This document shows positions 7,694 to 16,261 of a stretch of DNA of 64,000 nt, one piece after another; position 1 is the stretch's first letter; the number at the start of each line of letters is the position of its first letter. This stretch comes from a bacterium MS4 (GTDB lineage: Bacteria; Bacillota; Clostridia; Oscillospirales; Acutalibacteraceae): NCBI GenBank assembly GCA_000752215.1, contig CCFG01000009.1:62001-126000 (forward strand), in the 5' to 3' direction. The notes beneath the pieces were generated by a model. The model made no database searches and was not told the DNA's origin. It saw nothing but the letters and a program-made list of their open reading frames with translations. The translations under genes and the position numbers were made by a program.

Positions 7694-9115
7694 TTATGAG
7701 GAAAAATTCCATTTTCTGATCGCAAAATTATCCTCAAGCAAGGTCCAGTTCTGCGGGAATGGATAGCCCAGGGCCCAATAGCTTATCCCCGGCAGGTTAT
7801 AGCTTTTCACCATATCGAATTTCGCCTGGGCGCTGCGCGCGTCCTCAAACCACACTTCGTGCTCCCTGCTCTGTTCGTCCCAATACCGGAAGAAAGGAGC
7901 CTGGGCGACCGGATCGTACTGAATCTCCGCACCGTATCTGACGGCCCTCGCGATGGCCTCCTGGGAACTGAACGTTTCCGCTTCCTGCCCCTCGGTATGG
8001 GGCAATAACCAGTCTCTGGCGTAAATCTGGAAGCCGAAGTAGATTTTCTCCCGGGGAATGACCGTGACGGCGTAGTCAAGAACCTGCTCGATCTGATTCA
8101 AAGGAGAAATCGGCTGAGGCGGCCCCTTCCGATAGCCCCATTCATAAGTCATCAGAATCACGAAATCGACAATCCTGCCGTGCGCCGCATAATCGTGCGC
8201 TTCATAGAGCAAACCGGCCTGCCCCTCGGACGTTTTCGGTGCGAGCGCCGTGGATACAAAGAAGCCTTCCGCATGCAGACGGTCCACCGCGCGCTGGAGA
8301 AAGCGGTTGTAAGTTTCGCGGTCGGCCGGGAGCACGTTCTCCAGATCGATGTTCAGTCCCCGGTATCCTTTTTCTTTCATCAGGGAAATGATCTCGGTCA
8401 GCAGACGTTCCACGAGCTGCGGGCTGTTCAGCACGACGGACGCAAGATTCGCTCCCTGGGATGTCGAAGTGAAATTGGTGATGGACATCATGGGGACCAC
8501 TCTTTCCGTCAGAGCGGCCTGTACGGCGGGCTCGTCATCGATCGGCTGCAGCGTTCCGTCCTCTTTGATCAGATAAGCAAACGGACTCAGGTAGGTCAGA
8601 AATCTGCCGTCCTCCCTGACGATCGGAACGGCGTCCTCCCCCAGCGTATAAAGATAGCCGTTTACATTGAGAGGGGGCCTTGCCCTGCGCGGAATAACGA
8701 GTACGGTCCCGGGAATGATCCTGTCCGGATCGGCAATTCTGTTGACTGTGATGAGGGACTGCAGCGATACGCCGTACATCTGCGCGATCCCTCCCAGGGT
8801 TTCCCCGGGCTGTACACGGTGCCGGGGGGCGGGGACATACAGGATCATTCCCGGACGGATGCTGTCCGGGTCCGTAATCTGGTTGGCCTGTACGATCTCC
8901 CGTACGGTGGTTCCGTATGTCTGAGCGATCTTCCACAGGGTGTCTCCGGGCTGTACGGTATAAAAATCCTCACTGGGAATCACCAGGGCTTGACCGATAA
9001 CAAGCCGATTGGGATTTTGCAGCCCATTCACCGCCACTGTTTCCGCCACGGAAACACCATATCGATTTGCAATCTGCCAAAGCGTTTCGCCCGGCATGAC
9101 TACATGAATAAACAT
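7694..9115 (-). CDS. sleL: LysM-GH18 spore cortex-lytic enzyme (SleL/YaaH-like)
   Basis: 473 residues: three LysM modules at about 3-48, 52-96 and 97-141 (each PGETLWQIA/PGDTLWKIA-like), then a GH18 domain from about 155. The catalytic loop is GLNIDLENV with Asp257 and Glu259; the first Asp of the canonical DGxxxDxE is replaced by Gly/Leu/Asn context, as in spore glycosidases with NIDFE. SleL/YaaH proteins bind peptidoglycan or spore coat and degrade cortex as N-acetylglucosaminidases during germination. There is no signal peptide, typical of coat proteins made in the mother cell. It is monocistronic. Confidence 0.9.
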   Translation of the reverse strand: MFIHVVMPGETLWQIANRYGVSVAETVAVNGLQNPNRLVIGQALVIPSEDFYTVQPGDTLWKIAQTYGTTVREIVQANQITDPDSIRPGMILYVPAPRHRVQPGETLGGIAQMYGVSLQSLITVNRIADPDRIIPGTVLVIPRRARPPLNVNGYLYTLGEDAVPIVREDGRFLTYLSPFAYLIKEDGTLQPIDDEPAVQAALTERVVPMMSITNFTSTSQGANLASVVLNSPQLVERLLTEIISLMKEKGYRGLNIDLENVLPADRETYNRFLQRAVDRLHAEGFFVSTALAPKTSEGQAGLLYEAHDYAAHGRIVDFVILMTYEWGYRKGPPQPISPLNQIEQVLDYAVTVIPREKIYFGFQIYARDWLLPHTEGQEAETFSSQEAIARAVRYGAEIQYDPVAQAPFFRYWDEQSREHEVWFEDARSAQAKFDMVKSYNLPGISYWALGYPFPQNWTLLEDNFAIRKWNFSS

Positions 9116-9133
9116 AAAACGTCACCTTCTTTT

Positions 9134-9150
9134 TTCACAATATATGTGAA
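9134..9150. promoter_or_regulatory. Palindrome upstream of the SleL-like gene
   Basis: TTCACA-N5-TGTGAA forms a perfect 6-5-6 dyad about 20 bases before the start codon of the LysM-GH18 gene. It could be an operator or a 5' leader hairpin. The binding protein is unknown. Confidence 0.4.
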
Positions 9151-9183
9151 AATTCCTGGGTGTGTGAAAGCTTCCTTTCCGTC

Positions 9184-9222
9184 AAAAAAGAGCCCTCCCA
9201 GCTGTAAACGCCGGGAGGGCTT
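9184..9222 (-). terminator. Intrinsic terminator of the HPr gene
   Basis: On the minus strand GCCCTCCC...GGGAGGGC is followed by CTTTTTT. It lies 160 bases beyond the HPr stop and before the SleL-like gene. Confidence 0.8.
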
Positions 9223-9381
9223 ATTTTTTTCCGTTTAGGGGGAATATAAAGCTAAGCTTTCGATAACGCTGTGTAAAAAGCGGGAGCAAATCATCTGCGG
9301 AAATACCGATACCCTGTGCCTGCTGTAAAATAGAAATACCAAATTTCCGGATTCCGGGATCTGCCCATCGTATATTGCCGG

Positions 9382-9639
9382 TTACAGGTTTCCTTCACAG
9401 AAGGCTTTGATTTCCTGACAGGCCTGGTCCTCGTTTTCCCCGTCGAAAGAGAATTCTACGGTCTCGCCCTTTGTGACGGCCAGACCCATTACGGAGAACA
9501 GCTTCTTTCCGTCCGCGCTTTTTGCGTCTTTTGCGATGGTGATTTTACAGGGGAATTTGCCCGCGATTTTCACCAGAAGGCCGACCGGCCTTGCGTGCAG
9601 CCCGTATTCGTCACGTACCGTCCATTTAAATTTCTTCAT
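9382..9639 (-). CDS. HPr family phosphocarrier protein
   Basis: 85 residues, normal HPr length. The phosphoacceptor His15 lies in GLHARPVG. A Ser at residue 49 in KKLFSVMGLAV aligns with the HPr-kinase site Ser46 of Firmicutes HPr. HPr passes phosphate from enzyme I to EIIA proteins. The gene is divergent from a PTS regulator operon and has its own strong promoter and terminator. Enzyme I is not in the window, so this could be the general HPr or one dedicated to the neighbouring PTS. Confidence 0.92.
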   Translation of the reverse strand: MKKFKWTVRDEYGLHARPVGLLVKIAGKFPCKITIAKDAKSADGKKLFSVMGLAVTKGETVEFSFDGENEDQACQEIKAFCEGNL

Positions 9640-9706
9640 ATTTCTTCCTCATTTCCAAAATAACGGCGTTTCTAAGGTGTTGTCACGCCTGATTATCAAT
9701 AAAAAA

Positions 9707-9736
9707 ATTATAATCCCATTCTGAAAAGAGTGTCAA
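9707..9736 (-). promoter_or_regulatory. Promoter of the HPr gene
   Basis: On the minus strand a perfect TTGACA (9731-9736) is 18 bases from a perfect TATAAT (9707-9712), about 70 bases upstream of the ATG. Confidence 0.8.
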
Positions 9737-9761
9737 CGCAAGGATTCTTCGGTTGCTGGAC

Positions 9762-9796
9762 GACATTTTCCCAGCTCAAAACAGATGGAAAATGTC
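9762..9796. promoter_or_regulatory. Inverted repeat upstream of the PTS regulator
   Basis: GACATTTTCC (9762-9771) is repeated in perfect inversion as GGAAAATGTC (9787-9796) with a 15-base gap, between the HPr promoter and the regulator gene. It is a candidate operator for the PRD regulator or a leader hairpin. Confidence 0.5.
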
Positions 9797-9870
9797 ACTT
9801 ACAAGCCGTCATTTGTTGATGTCGACTTTCCAAATCAAAAAAAATATAATGATGAAAAGGAGTAAGCAAA

Positions 9871-11799
9871 ATGAGAAGCGGGGGCAGCCAAATGTGTGCA
9901 AAAGGAATGTCGGTTGTCAAATGTTTGGCCAATGCGAAAACAGAATATACAACGTCCGTGCAGCTGAGCGCCCTTCTGAACGTAAGCAGCCGTTCGGCGC
10001 TCCGGTACGTTCAGGAAGCGCAGCGGGTCAGCGCCGAAAACGGCTTTGAAATCCGGGCCCACAAAGGGCGCGGATATACGCTGACGGTTACGGATCAGGA
10101 AAAGTTCGGGCGGTTTATCGGCGAGGGCGGCGACAGTCTTCCTCTGCCGTCCTCGGAGAAAATTCTGATGAAGGTTGCCGCGCTCATTCTTACTTATGAC
10201 AATATCAGACTGGATGATCTGGCGGAAGAGTTCCATTACAGCCGCTCGAGCATGTCCCGCATAACCGCTTCCGTCGCAAAGCTGTTCAAAAGCTACGGCG
10301 TCCGTCTGGGAAGCAGGGCCCACGCGGGCCTGACCGTGCAGGGTAAGGAAACAGCCGTGCGCAACTGCATGTGCCATGTGTTCTTTTCCGGCGCCGGGCT
10401 TGAGGAAGCGGCATCAAGTATGCAGCTTTCCGAAGAGCAGATTTCCGGTGCCAGACAGAGCATTGACGGCTTTGTGGAACAAAACAGCCTTCGCTGTACC
10501 GCACAGAGCTGCGAACAGTTTCTGAAATATCTGTTTGTGACGGTTTACCGGATCAGGGGCGGCCATGGAATCCGCTTTGACAGGCAGGCGGTTTCCCTGG
10601 TAAAGGCTGCCCTGTCTTCGCAGTCTTCTGAGAACCGAGGGTTTCTTTTCAGCTTATTGTCCCTTTTTATCCCCAATTTTGAATCGGCCCATTCGGCAAA
10701 AGAGGAAATCACCTATCTTACTTTGATCTGGGAGCAGTCCTTTTTTACCCGCAGCCCCGGAAAGGAAAACAATCCGTCCTCTGCGCCGTTTTTCCGTACG
10801 CTCGTGCAAAATTCTCTGGAGAACATTGAGGAAAAGTACGGAGTCGATCTTACGAAGGACACGAACCTTTTCAACGGGCTTGTGGATCATATCTCGTCCT
10901 GCTTCGGCAAATATCTTCTGGATCTGGAAACGGACAATTCGTTTCTTGCGGAAGCGAGAAAGAATTATCCCAGCGCGTATTACTATTCCATTGAGCTGTC
11001 CGAGTGCATCTGGGAGCAGACGGGAATACGGATTTCCAACAATGAGCTGGGTTATATTTCGCTGTATTTCGCGTCGTCCATTGAGCGAAATGAAAAGCAC
11101 GACAAGTACCGTGTGATTATCCTCTGCAATACGGCGTTTGGTACGGCCGCGCTTCTGAACAGCCGGATTTCCACCCAGTATGAGGAAATCAATGTCGTCG
11201 ATGTGTGCGCGATCAACGACGCGAAGCGAATCCGCTCCGATGTCGATTTCTATATTACCACGGTCCCCGTGAAACAGATGTCCCTGAACGGCAAGCCCGT
11301 CCTGCTGTTGTCCCCGTTCCTGAAAGAGGACGATAAAAAGGCGCTGGCAGATATGCTTGCAAAGCTTTCCCAGACGGAAACCATTCAGGACATCTGTTCC
11401 CCCGAACGGTTTTCCATTATTGAAAAGCCCTGTAAAAAGACGGAGCTGCTCGAAATGCTGACCGACGATTTTGTGCGGCGGGGACTGCTTACCGCCAAAG
11501 AGAAGCAGGCGGTTTTTGACCGCGAAGCGCTGGTGTCGACGGAGATTGCTGAAAATATCGCCATGCCGCACTGCATCATTCAGGGGCCGAGCTTTATCTC
11601 CTTTTATATCCTTCGCACGCCGGTCATGTGGGGCAAGGCAAAAATCAGCCTTTTGATTTTCGGCTGTTTCCACGAGGGGGACGTTCAGATCAAAAAGCTG
11701 CTTTCCCAGCTGTTTGCCATTGTTTCGGACCCGCGCAGGACCGCAAATTTAATATCAAGTACCAATTACAATGAATTCCTGGAAAATTTAAAAATTTAA
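9871..11799 (+). CDS. PRD-containing PTS transcriptional activator with EIIB and EIIA domains
   Basis: 642 residues, the architecture of MtlR/LicR-type activators. N-terminal winged HTH at about 15-60 (TSVQLSALLNVSSRSALRYVQ) and a second Mga-like HTH at about 85-135; two PRD modules at about 185-400; an EIIB-like domain with Cys419 in IILCNTAFGT; a C-terminal EIIA domain with His567 in IAMPHCII. The PTS state is sensed by phosphorylation of these domains. AAAAGGAG precedes the ATG. It heads the operon encoding its own EIIA, EIIB and EIIC, 14 bases before the EIIA gene. Confidence 0.9.
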   Translation: MRSGGSQMCAKGMSVVKCLANAKTEYTTSVQLSALLNVSSRSALRYVQEAQRVSAENGFEIRAHKGRGYTLTVTDQEKFGRFIGEGGDSLPLPSSEKILMKVAALILTYDNIRLDDLAEEFHYSRSSMSRITASVAKLFKSYGVRLGSRAHAGLTVQGKETAVRNCMCHVFFSGAGLEEAASSMQLSEEQISGARQSIDGFVEQNSLRCTAQSCEQFLKYLFVTVYRIRGGHGIRFDRQAVSLVKAALSSQSSENRGFLFSLLSLFIPNFESAHSAKEEITYLTLIWEQSFFTRSPGKENNPSSAPFFRTLVQNSLENIEEKYGVDLTKDTNLFNGLVDHISSCFGKYLLDLETDNSFLAEARKNYPSAYYYSIELSECIWEQTGIRISNNELGYISLYFASSIERNEKHDKYRVIILCNTAFGTAALLNSRISTQYEEINVVDVCAINDAKRIRSDVDFYITTVPVKQMSLNGKPVLLLSPFLKEDDKKALADMLAKLSQTETIQDICSPERFSIIEKPCKKTELLEMLTDDFVRRGLLTAKEKQAVFDREALVSTEIAENIAMPHCIIQGPSFISFYILRTPVMWGKAKISLLIFGCFHEGDVQIKKLLSQLFAIVSDPRRTANLISSTNYNEFLENLKI

Positions 11800-11813
11800 C
11801 GGAGGCTAATGGA

Positions 11814-12263
11814 ATGTTGTCGGAAATTCTTACGAAAGAACTGGTCGCGCTGGATGTGGACGGCCTGCATTCTCCGCAGGAAGTGATTCGTTATAGCGGG
11901 TTCCTTTTGGTGAAAGCGGGAAAAGTGAAAGAGGAATACGTTGCAAAAATGGTGGAGGCGTATGAAACGATCGGGCCGTACATGGTTATGACGCCCGGGA
12001 TCGCGCTTCCGCACGCCAGACCCTCGGGGGATGTTCTGGAGCCCTGTATCTCTTTCGTCAGGCTGAAAAATCCGGTTGCATTCCATCATCCGGGAAACGA
12101 CCCCGTCAAACTGGTGTTTGCGCTGGGCGGAGTTCAACATAATGGACATCTTGAAGTTCTGGAGGCCCTGAGCGGCTTGCTGGGCGACGAGAAGAACATA
12201 GAGCAGCTGCTTTCCTTAAAAAGTTACGAGGAACTGGAAAAGCTCATTCAGAGCGTCCGGTAA
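11814..12263 (+). CDS. PTS EIIA component, ascorbate/mannitol-fructose fold
   Basis: 149 residues. Phosphoacceptor His67 in PGIALPHARPSGDV and the KLVFALGGVQHNGHLEVLEAL segment place it in the UlaC/SgaA-type EIIA family. It receives phosphate from HPr and passes it to the EIIB at 12310. It is the second gene of the PTS operon, 14 bases after the regulator. Confidence 0.9.
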   Translation: MLSEILTKELVALDVDGLHSPQEVIRYSGFLLVKAGKVKEEYVAKMVEAYETIGPYMVMTPGIALPHARPSGDVLEPCISFVRLKNPVAFHHPGNDPVKLVFALGGVQHNGHLEVLEALSGLLGDEKNIEQLLSLKSYEELEKLIQSVR

Positions 12264-12309
12264 TCGGGGAACGGCAGATGATCAGCAGAGGGGAAATCCC
12301 TCAAAGGAG

Positions 12310-12588
12310 GTGAGCACGATACACGTTGTTACAGTATGCGGTATGGGTTTCGGAACCAGCCTGATGCTGCTGATGTCGATCAAGGATATTGGGAAAAAGC
12401 ACGGCATTGAAATCAGCGGCGAAGCGGTTGACCTGGGCTCATACAAGGGAAAAAGATGCGATTTCATTGCGGCGTCCTCGGAAATCGCAAAGCAGATTCA
12501 AGGGGAAAATGTCCCGGTTGTTTCCATTGACAATCTTTTGAGCAAAAGTGAAATTGAGGAAAAAATAATGCCGTTATTAACGAAATAA
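12310..12588 (+). CDS. PTS EIIB component, ascorbate (UlaB/SgaB) type
   Basis: About 92 residues if GTG 12310 is used. The phosphocysteine lies in VTVCGMGFGTSLML, the P-loop of lactose/ascorbate-type EIIB. The start is uncertain: the perfect ribosome binding site AAAGGAGGTGA (12303-12313) covers the GTG, and the codon at normal spacing is ATA (12319-12321), which would give a protein beginning IHVVTVCG, the usual length for EIIB. So either GTG within the site or a non-AUG start is used, or an ATG was lost here. It sits between EIIA and EIIC genes. Confidence 0.85.
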   Translation: MSTIHVVTVCGMGFGTSLMLLMSIKDIGKKHGIEISGEAVDLGSYKGKRCDFIAASSEIAKQIQGENVPVVSIDNLLSKSEIEEKIMPLLTK

Positions 12589-12610
12589 CGAGCGAAAGGG
12601 AGGGACCACC

Positions 12611-13894
12611 ATGGTATCTTTTTTAGTCAAACTTCTTAGCGAACCGGCTATCGTACTGGGTCTTGTGGCATGTGTCGGCCTGATTGCGATGAAAAACAAG
12701 CCCTCGACCGTCGTTACCGGAACGGTAAAAACCATTCTGGGCTTTATGGTTCTGAGCGCGGGCTCCACGATCATCTGCGGTGCTTTAGTCCCGTTCAGCA
12801 CAATGTTCACCCAGGCGTTCGGCCTGGCTGGAATCGTCCCGGAGGATAATTCCCTTGTGGCGGCGGTACAGACGGTCCTCGGCTTTGAAACGCCGCTGAT
12901 TATGCTGTTCTCCTTTGTCATTAACCTGATTCTCGCGAGAATCACACCGTTTAAATACATCTTCCTGACAGGGCATATGATGTTTTCCTTTGCGGGAACC
13001 ATGGCCATTGTGCTCGACCAGCTCGGCATACGCGGCTGGACTGCCGTCGCGATCGGCTCTGTGGTAGAAGGCGTTTCCATGGTTCTGTTCCCGGCCATTG
13101 CCCAGCCCTTTGTCCGCAAGATCCTGAAAACGGACGACGTGGCCTTCGGCTTCTGGGGAAGCTCCCTTGTCTGCCTGAGCGGCTGGGTCGGCGGGCTGAC
13201 GGCGAAGAAGGACAGAGACCCTGAAAAGGACACCTGGGAATCGGTCAATGTTCCGGAGAAGCTGAGCTTTTTAAAGGATATGTCCGTCCTGATGGCGATC
13301 GTCATGGCTGTTGTCTATGTTGTCACGGCGATTGCTGCCGGACCCACAGTGGTCAATGAACTGAGCGGCGGGTCAAACTACATTATCTACGCGCTCCTGC
13401 AGGGCCTGACCTTCGTTGCCGGCGTCATCGTCCTTTTACAGGGCGTGCGTATGTTCCTTGGCGAAATCATTCCCGCGTTCAAGGGCATCAGTGAAAAGCT
13501 GGTTCCCGGTGCGCGGCCCGCGCTGGATATCCCGATTTTCTATGCCAGCGGCCCGGTTGCTACGACCGTTGGATTTATCGCCGCGATGGTCGGCGGATTC
13601 ATTGCAACGACCATTACCTCACAGATGTCCGTCGTGGTTTTGCCCGGCGTCATCGGGCTGTACTTTATGGGCGCGGCGGCCGGTGTGTTCGGCGACAAGC
13701 TGGGCGGCAAGCGCGGCGCCGTCGTGTCGGGCCTGTTCCTCGGCTTTGTGTTCACCATGCTGGTCGCGGTGGCTTACCCGCTGATCGATGTGGCGCGCTA
13801 TGGCGTAAAGGGACTGTGGTTCGCATCCTCCGACGCGATCATTGTTTCCGCAGTCATGAAGCTGCTGGGCATGCTGTTCGGCATCGCACATTGA
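12611..13894 (+). CDS. PTS EIIC component, ascorbate (UlaA/SgaT) family
   Basis: 427 residues with about ten hydrophobic membrane segments, matching the UlaA/SgaT permease length. GHMMFSFAGTMA and the repeat-like second half IPIFYASGPVATTVGF are characteristic. It transports and phosphorylates its substrate with the EIIA and EIIB upstream. AAAGGGAGGG precedes the ATG. Although the family is named for ascorbate, the downstream lactonase, aldolase and creatininase genes replace the ula catabolic genes, so the substrate is probably another sugar acid or lactone (inference). Confidence 0.9.
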   Translation: MVSFLVKLLSEPAIVLGLVACVGLIAMKNKPSTVVTGTVKTILGFMVLSAGSTIICGALVPFSTMFTQAFGLAGIVPEDNSLVAAVQTVLGFETPLIMLFSFVINLILARITPFKYIFLTGHMMFSFAGTMAIVLDQLGIRGWTAVAIGSVVEGVSMVLFPAIAQPFVRKILKTDDVAFGFWGSSLVCLSGWVGGLTAKKDRDPEKDTWESVNVPEKLSFLKDMSVLMAIVMAVVYVVTAIAAGPTVVNELSGGSNYIIYALLQGLTFVAGVIVLLQGVRMFLGEIIPAFKGISEKLVPGARPALDIPIFYASGPVATTVGFIAAMVGGFIATTITSQMSVVVLPGVIGLYFMGAAAGVFGDKLGGKRGAVVSGLFLGFVFTMLVAVAYPLIDVARYGVKGLWFASSDAIIVSAVMKLLGMLFGIAH

Positions 13895-13983
13895 TTCCTC
13901 ATTCCGTTTTATGTACATCTTAATCGGGCTCACGTTAAGCTGTGCATTCCTATGTCTGTGAGCCGGAAAGGTCGGTATTCAAA

Positions 13984-14913
13984 ATGAAATATGCAAGAAC
14001 GGTTCTTGGCGATATCAAAGCGGAGGAGATGGGCTTTACATATACGCACGAGCATCTTCACGCGGTTCCGCCTCCGTGCCAGAAGGACAGGGACCTGGAA
14101 CTCAGCAGCTATGAAAAGAGTACTGCCGAATTGCTGAATTTTAAGGAAGTGGGCGGCTGCACGCTGGTGGAGGCCTCCACTCTGGATTACGGCAGGGACC
14201 TCAACGTGCTTCGGAAAATGTCCGAAGAAACCGGGGTACATGTTATTGCCACTTCCGGATTCAATAAGCATATTTATTATCCGGAATGGGTCGAAGAAAA
14301 ATCCGTGGAAGAAATTGCGGATCTCCTCAGCAACGACGTTCTGGTCGGCGGGGACGGGGGCAGCTCAAGGGCCGGTTTCATGAAAATCGGTACCTACTAC
14401 AACCTGATCCATCCGCTGGAGAAAAAGACCATTACCGCCACGGCGATTGCCCAGAAAAAATGCGGAGCGCCTATCTGGGGACACACCGAGGCCGGAACGA
14501 TGGGCATGGAAGTGCTCGATCTTCTGGAGAGCAACGGGGTCGACCTGACCACCACGGCTCTGGGCCATCTTGACAGAAACGCGGACGAGTATTACCTGTT
14601 GAAGCTTGCCGACCGCGGCATCTACATCCAGTTTGACGGCCCCGGCAAAGTAAAGTATTATCCGGACAGTGTCCGCGTCGCCCTGATCAAATCCCTGATC
14701 GCCCACGGTCATATTGACCAGCTCCTGATTTCCGGCGACATGGGAAGGGCCTCCTATCTGGAAGCCTACGGCGGCGGACCCGGCTTCCGCTATATCAAAA
14801 CGAAGTTTATTCCGCGCCTTCTGGATGAAGGAGTGACGCAGGCCGAGATCGAGAAGATCTTTATCAAAAATCCGCAGCGCTGGCTCGCGGTCTTCGAGGG
14901 TCCGGAATGCTGA
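13984..14913 (+). CDS. Phosphotriesterase-family metallohydrolase, probable phospho-sugar lactonase
   Basis: 309 residues from the ATG at 13984; an upstream in-frame ATG at 13942 lacks a better site. Metal ligands His22 and His24 in TYTHEHLH, a Lys in AGFMKIGTYYN at the bridging-lysine position, His in WGHTEAGT and LGHLDRN, and Asp in SGDMGR give a full binuclear phosphotriesterase site. Some PTS-linked members of this family hydrolyse furanose lactone phosphates in Listeria and Mycoplasma. The position after an ascorbate-type PTS suggests the same here. It overlaps the aldolase gene by seven bases. Confidence 0.85.
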   Translation: MKYARTVLGDIKAEEMGFTYTHEHLHAVPPPCQKDRDLELSSYEKSTAELLNFKEVGGCTLVEASTLDYGRDLNVLRKMSEETGVHVIATSGFNKHIYYPEWVEEKSVEEIADLLSNDVLVGGDGGSSRAGFMKIGTYYNLIHPLEKKTITATAIAQKKCGAPIWGHTEAGTMGMEVLDLLESNGVDLTTTALGHLDRNADEYYLLKLADRGIYIQFDGPGKVKYYPDSVRVALIKSLIAHGHIDQLLISGDMGRASYLEAYGGGPGFRYIKTKFIPRLLDEGVTQAEIEKIFIKNPQRWLAVFEGPEC

Positions 14914-15533
14914 CGGAAAGTAAACTCGTCGCGATTATCCGGGATGTGGACGCGCAGTACGTGACCGGCATTGTGCAGGTACTGCTCCGGGAAGGCATCG
15001 ACACGGTAGAGGTCTCCCTCAGCAACCCCGAAAGGGGATATGCCTGCATTGAGGCTTTACAGCGCGCTTTTTCAAAGGATCAGCTTCATCTGGGAGTCGG
15101 GACCGTTGTCCGCAGGAGCGAGGTGGACCGGGTGTCGGAGCTGGGCGCCGATTTCATCCTTACCCCCGGCTATGACGACGAGCTGGTCGGATACGCTCAG
15201 GAAAAGGGAATGGAGATTCTGCCCGGCGTGTTTACGCCGGGGGAAGTCCAGAAGGCGCTGAACAGGGGAATCACTCTCCTGAAGCTGTTCCCCGCGGATT
15301 CTCTTCCGATGAACTATGTTTCCAACCTGAAAGGTCCGTTTCCGCAGGCTGAATTTGTCGCGGTCGGCGGGGTTACCAGAGACAATTTTACCGATTTTCT
15401 GAAGCACGGCTTCCACGGAGCCGCCATTGGCGGCGGGCTGGTACCGCGCAGGGCCACCGACGCGGACCTGCCCGCTATCGCGGAGAACGCCAGAGCGTTC
15501 GTCGGCGCACTGGGAAAGCAGGCGAAGGAATGA
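14907..15533 (+). CDS. KDPG/KHG aldolase family protein
   Basis: 208 residues, the class I 2-keto-3-deoxy-6-phosphogluconate/4-hydroxy-2-oxoglutarate aldolase fold. Glu35 in VEVSL, the GVGTV motif (63-67) and the Schiff-base Lys126 in LLKLFPA are conserved. Such enzymes split a 2-keto-3-deoxy sugar acid phosphate into pyruvate and an aldehyde. It overlaps the lactonase gene before it (7 bases) and the creatininase gene after it (4 bases), so all three are translationally coupled. The true substrate is unknown. Confidence 0.88.
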   Translation: MLTESKLVAIIRDVDAQYVTGIVQVLLREGIDTVEVSLSNPERGYACIEALQRAFSKDQLHLGVGTVVRRSEVDRVSELGADFILTPGYDDELVGYAQEKGMEILPGVFTPGEVQKALNRGITLLKLFPADSLPMNYVSNLKGPFPQAEFVAVGGVTRDNFTDFLKHGFHGAAIGGGLVPRRATDADLPAIAENARAFVGALGKQAKE

Positions 15534-16261
15534 TATATCGCGTACAGGACATGACACGGCTGCAGGTTGCGGAGCGCATCCGGCAGTATCCGGTCGCCAT
15601 CGTGCCGATCGGTTCCACCGAGCAGCACGGGCCGCACCTCCCTTTGGGCACCGACGTTTTTCTGGCGGAAAAGCTGGCGGAGCTCGTTTCGGATGAAACG
15701 GGGGCGCTGGTATTCCCTTCACTGAATTTCGGCTATTCCTGGGGCTGGCGCGACATTGCCGGCACGGTATCTCTGCAGCGGGAGCATTTTCAGATCGTTC
15801 TGACAGATATCGTGAAAAGCATGGAACGCTACGGGATTCAGCTTCTGATCTTCCTGAACGGCCACGAGGCAAACGGCTCTTCGATGAAATACGCAATCCG
15901 GGACGTATCCGACGATACCTCCATGAAAGTCCTTGGAATGTTCTATCCCGGACTGGGCGAGGTCTATGAAAAATATATGGAATCCCCGACTTGGGGAGGA
16001 ATGTTCCACGCCTGCGAATTTGAAACCTCGTTGATGCTTTCCGCGGATGAATCGAAGGTAAATATGCAGCTGGCCTGTAAGGAGTATCCTCCGCGCCCGG
16101 ATTTCTACGGCATGGACGACTCGTCGATCGGGGAAATCAGCAAGAGCGGCGTGTACGGCGATCCGACGCTGGCCACAAAAGAAAAGGGCGACCGCATGTT
16201 CGCCGAATTTACCCGTAGGATTGTTGAGATCATTCATAAGGCCTATCCGTGTGAAAAATAG
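15530..16261 (+). CDS. Creatininase family metallohydrolase
   Basis: 243 residues. The metal-binding signature PIGSTEQHGPHLPLGTD (Glu31, His33, Asp42), NGHEANG and CEFETS match the creatinine amidohydrolase/FAPy deformylase family. Members hydrolyse amide or related bonds in small cyclic compounds. It is the last gene of the PTS operon and overlaps the aldolase by four bases. Its role may be hydrolysis of an amide or lactone in the imported compound, but no specific activity can be assigned. Confidence 0.85.
   Translation: MIYRVQDMTRLQVAERIRQYPVAIVPIGSTEQHGPHLPLGTDVFLAEKLAELVSDETGALVFPSLNFGYSWGWRDIAGTVSLQREHFQIVLTDIVKSMERYGIQLLIFLNGHEANGSSMKYAIRDVSDDTSMKVLGMFYPGLGEVYEKYMESPTWGGMFHACEFETSLMLSADESKVNMQLACKEYPPRPDFYGMDDSSIGEISKSGVYGDPTLATKEKGDRMFAEFTRRIVEIIHKAYPCEK

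Noticed and set aside
8180-9238. Plus-strand frame of 352 codons opposite the LysM-GH18 gene
   Set aside because: The minus strand encodes three LysM modules and a GH18 domain; the plus-strand translation has no domain and crosses a terminator.
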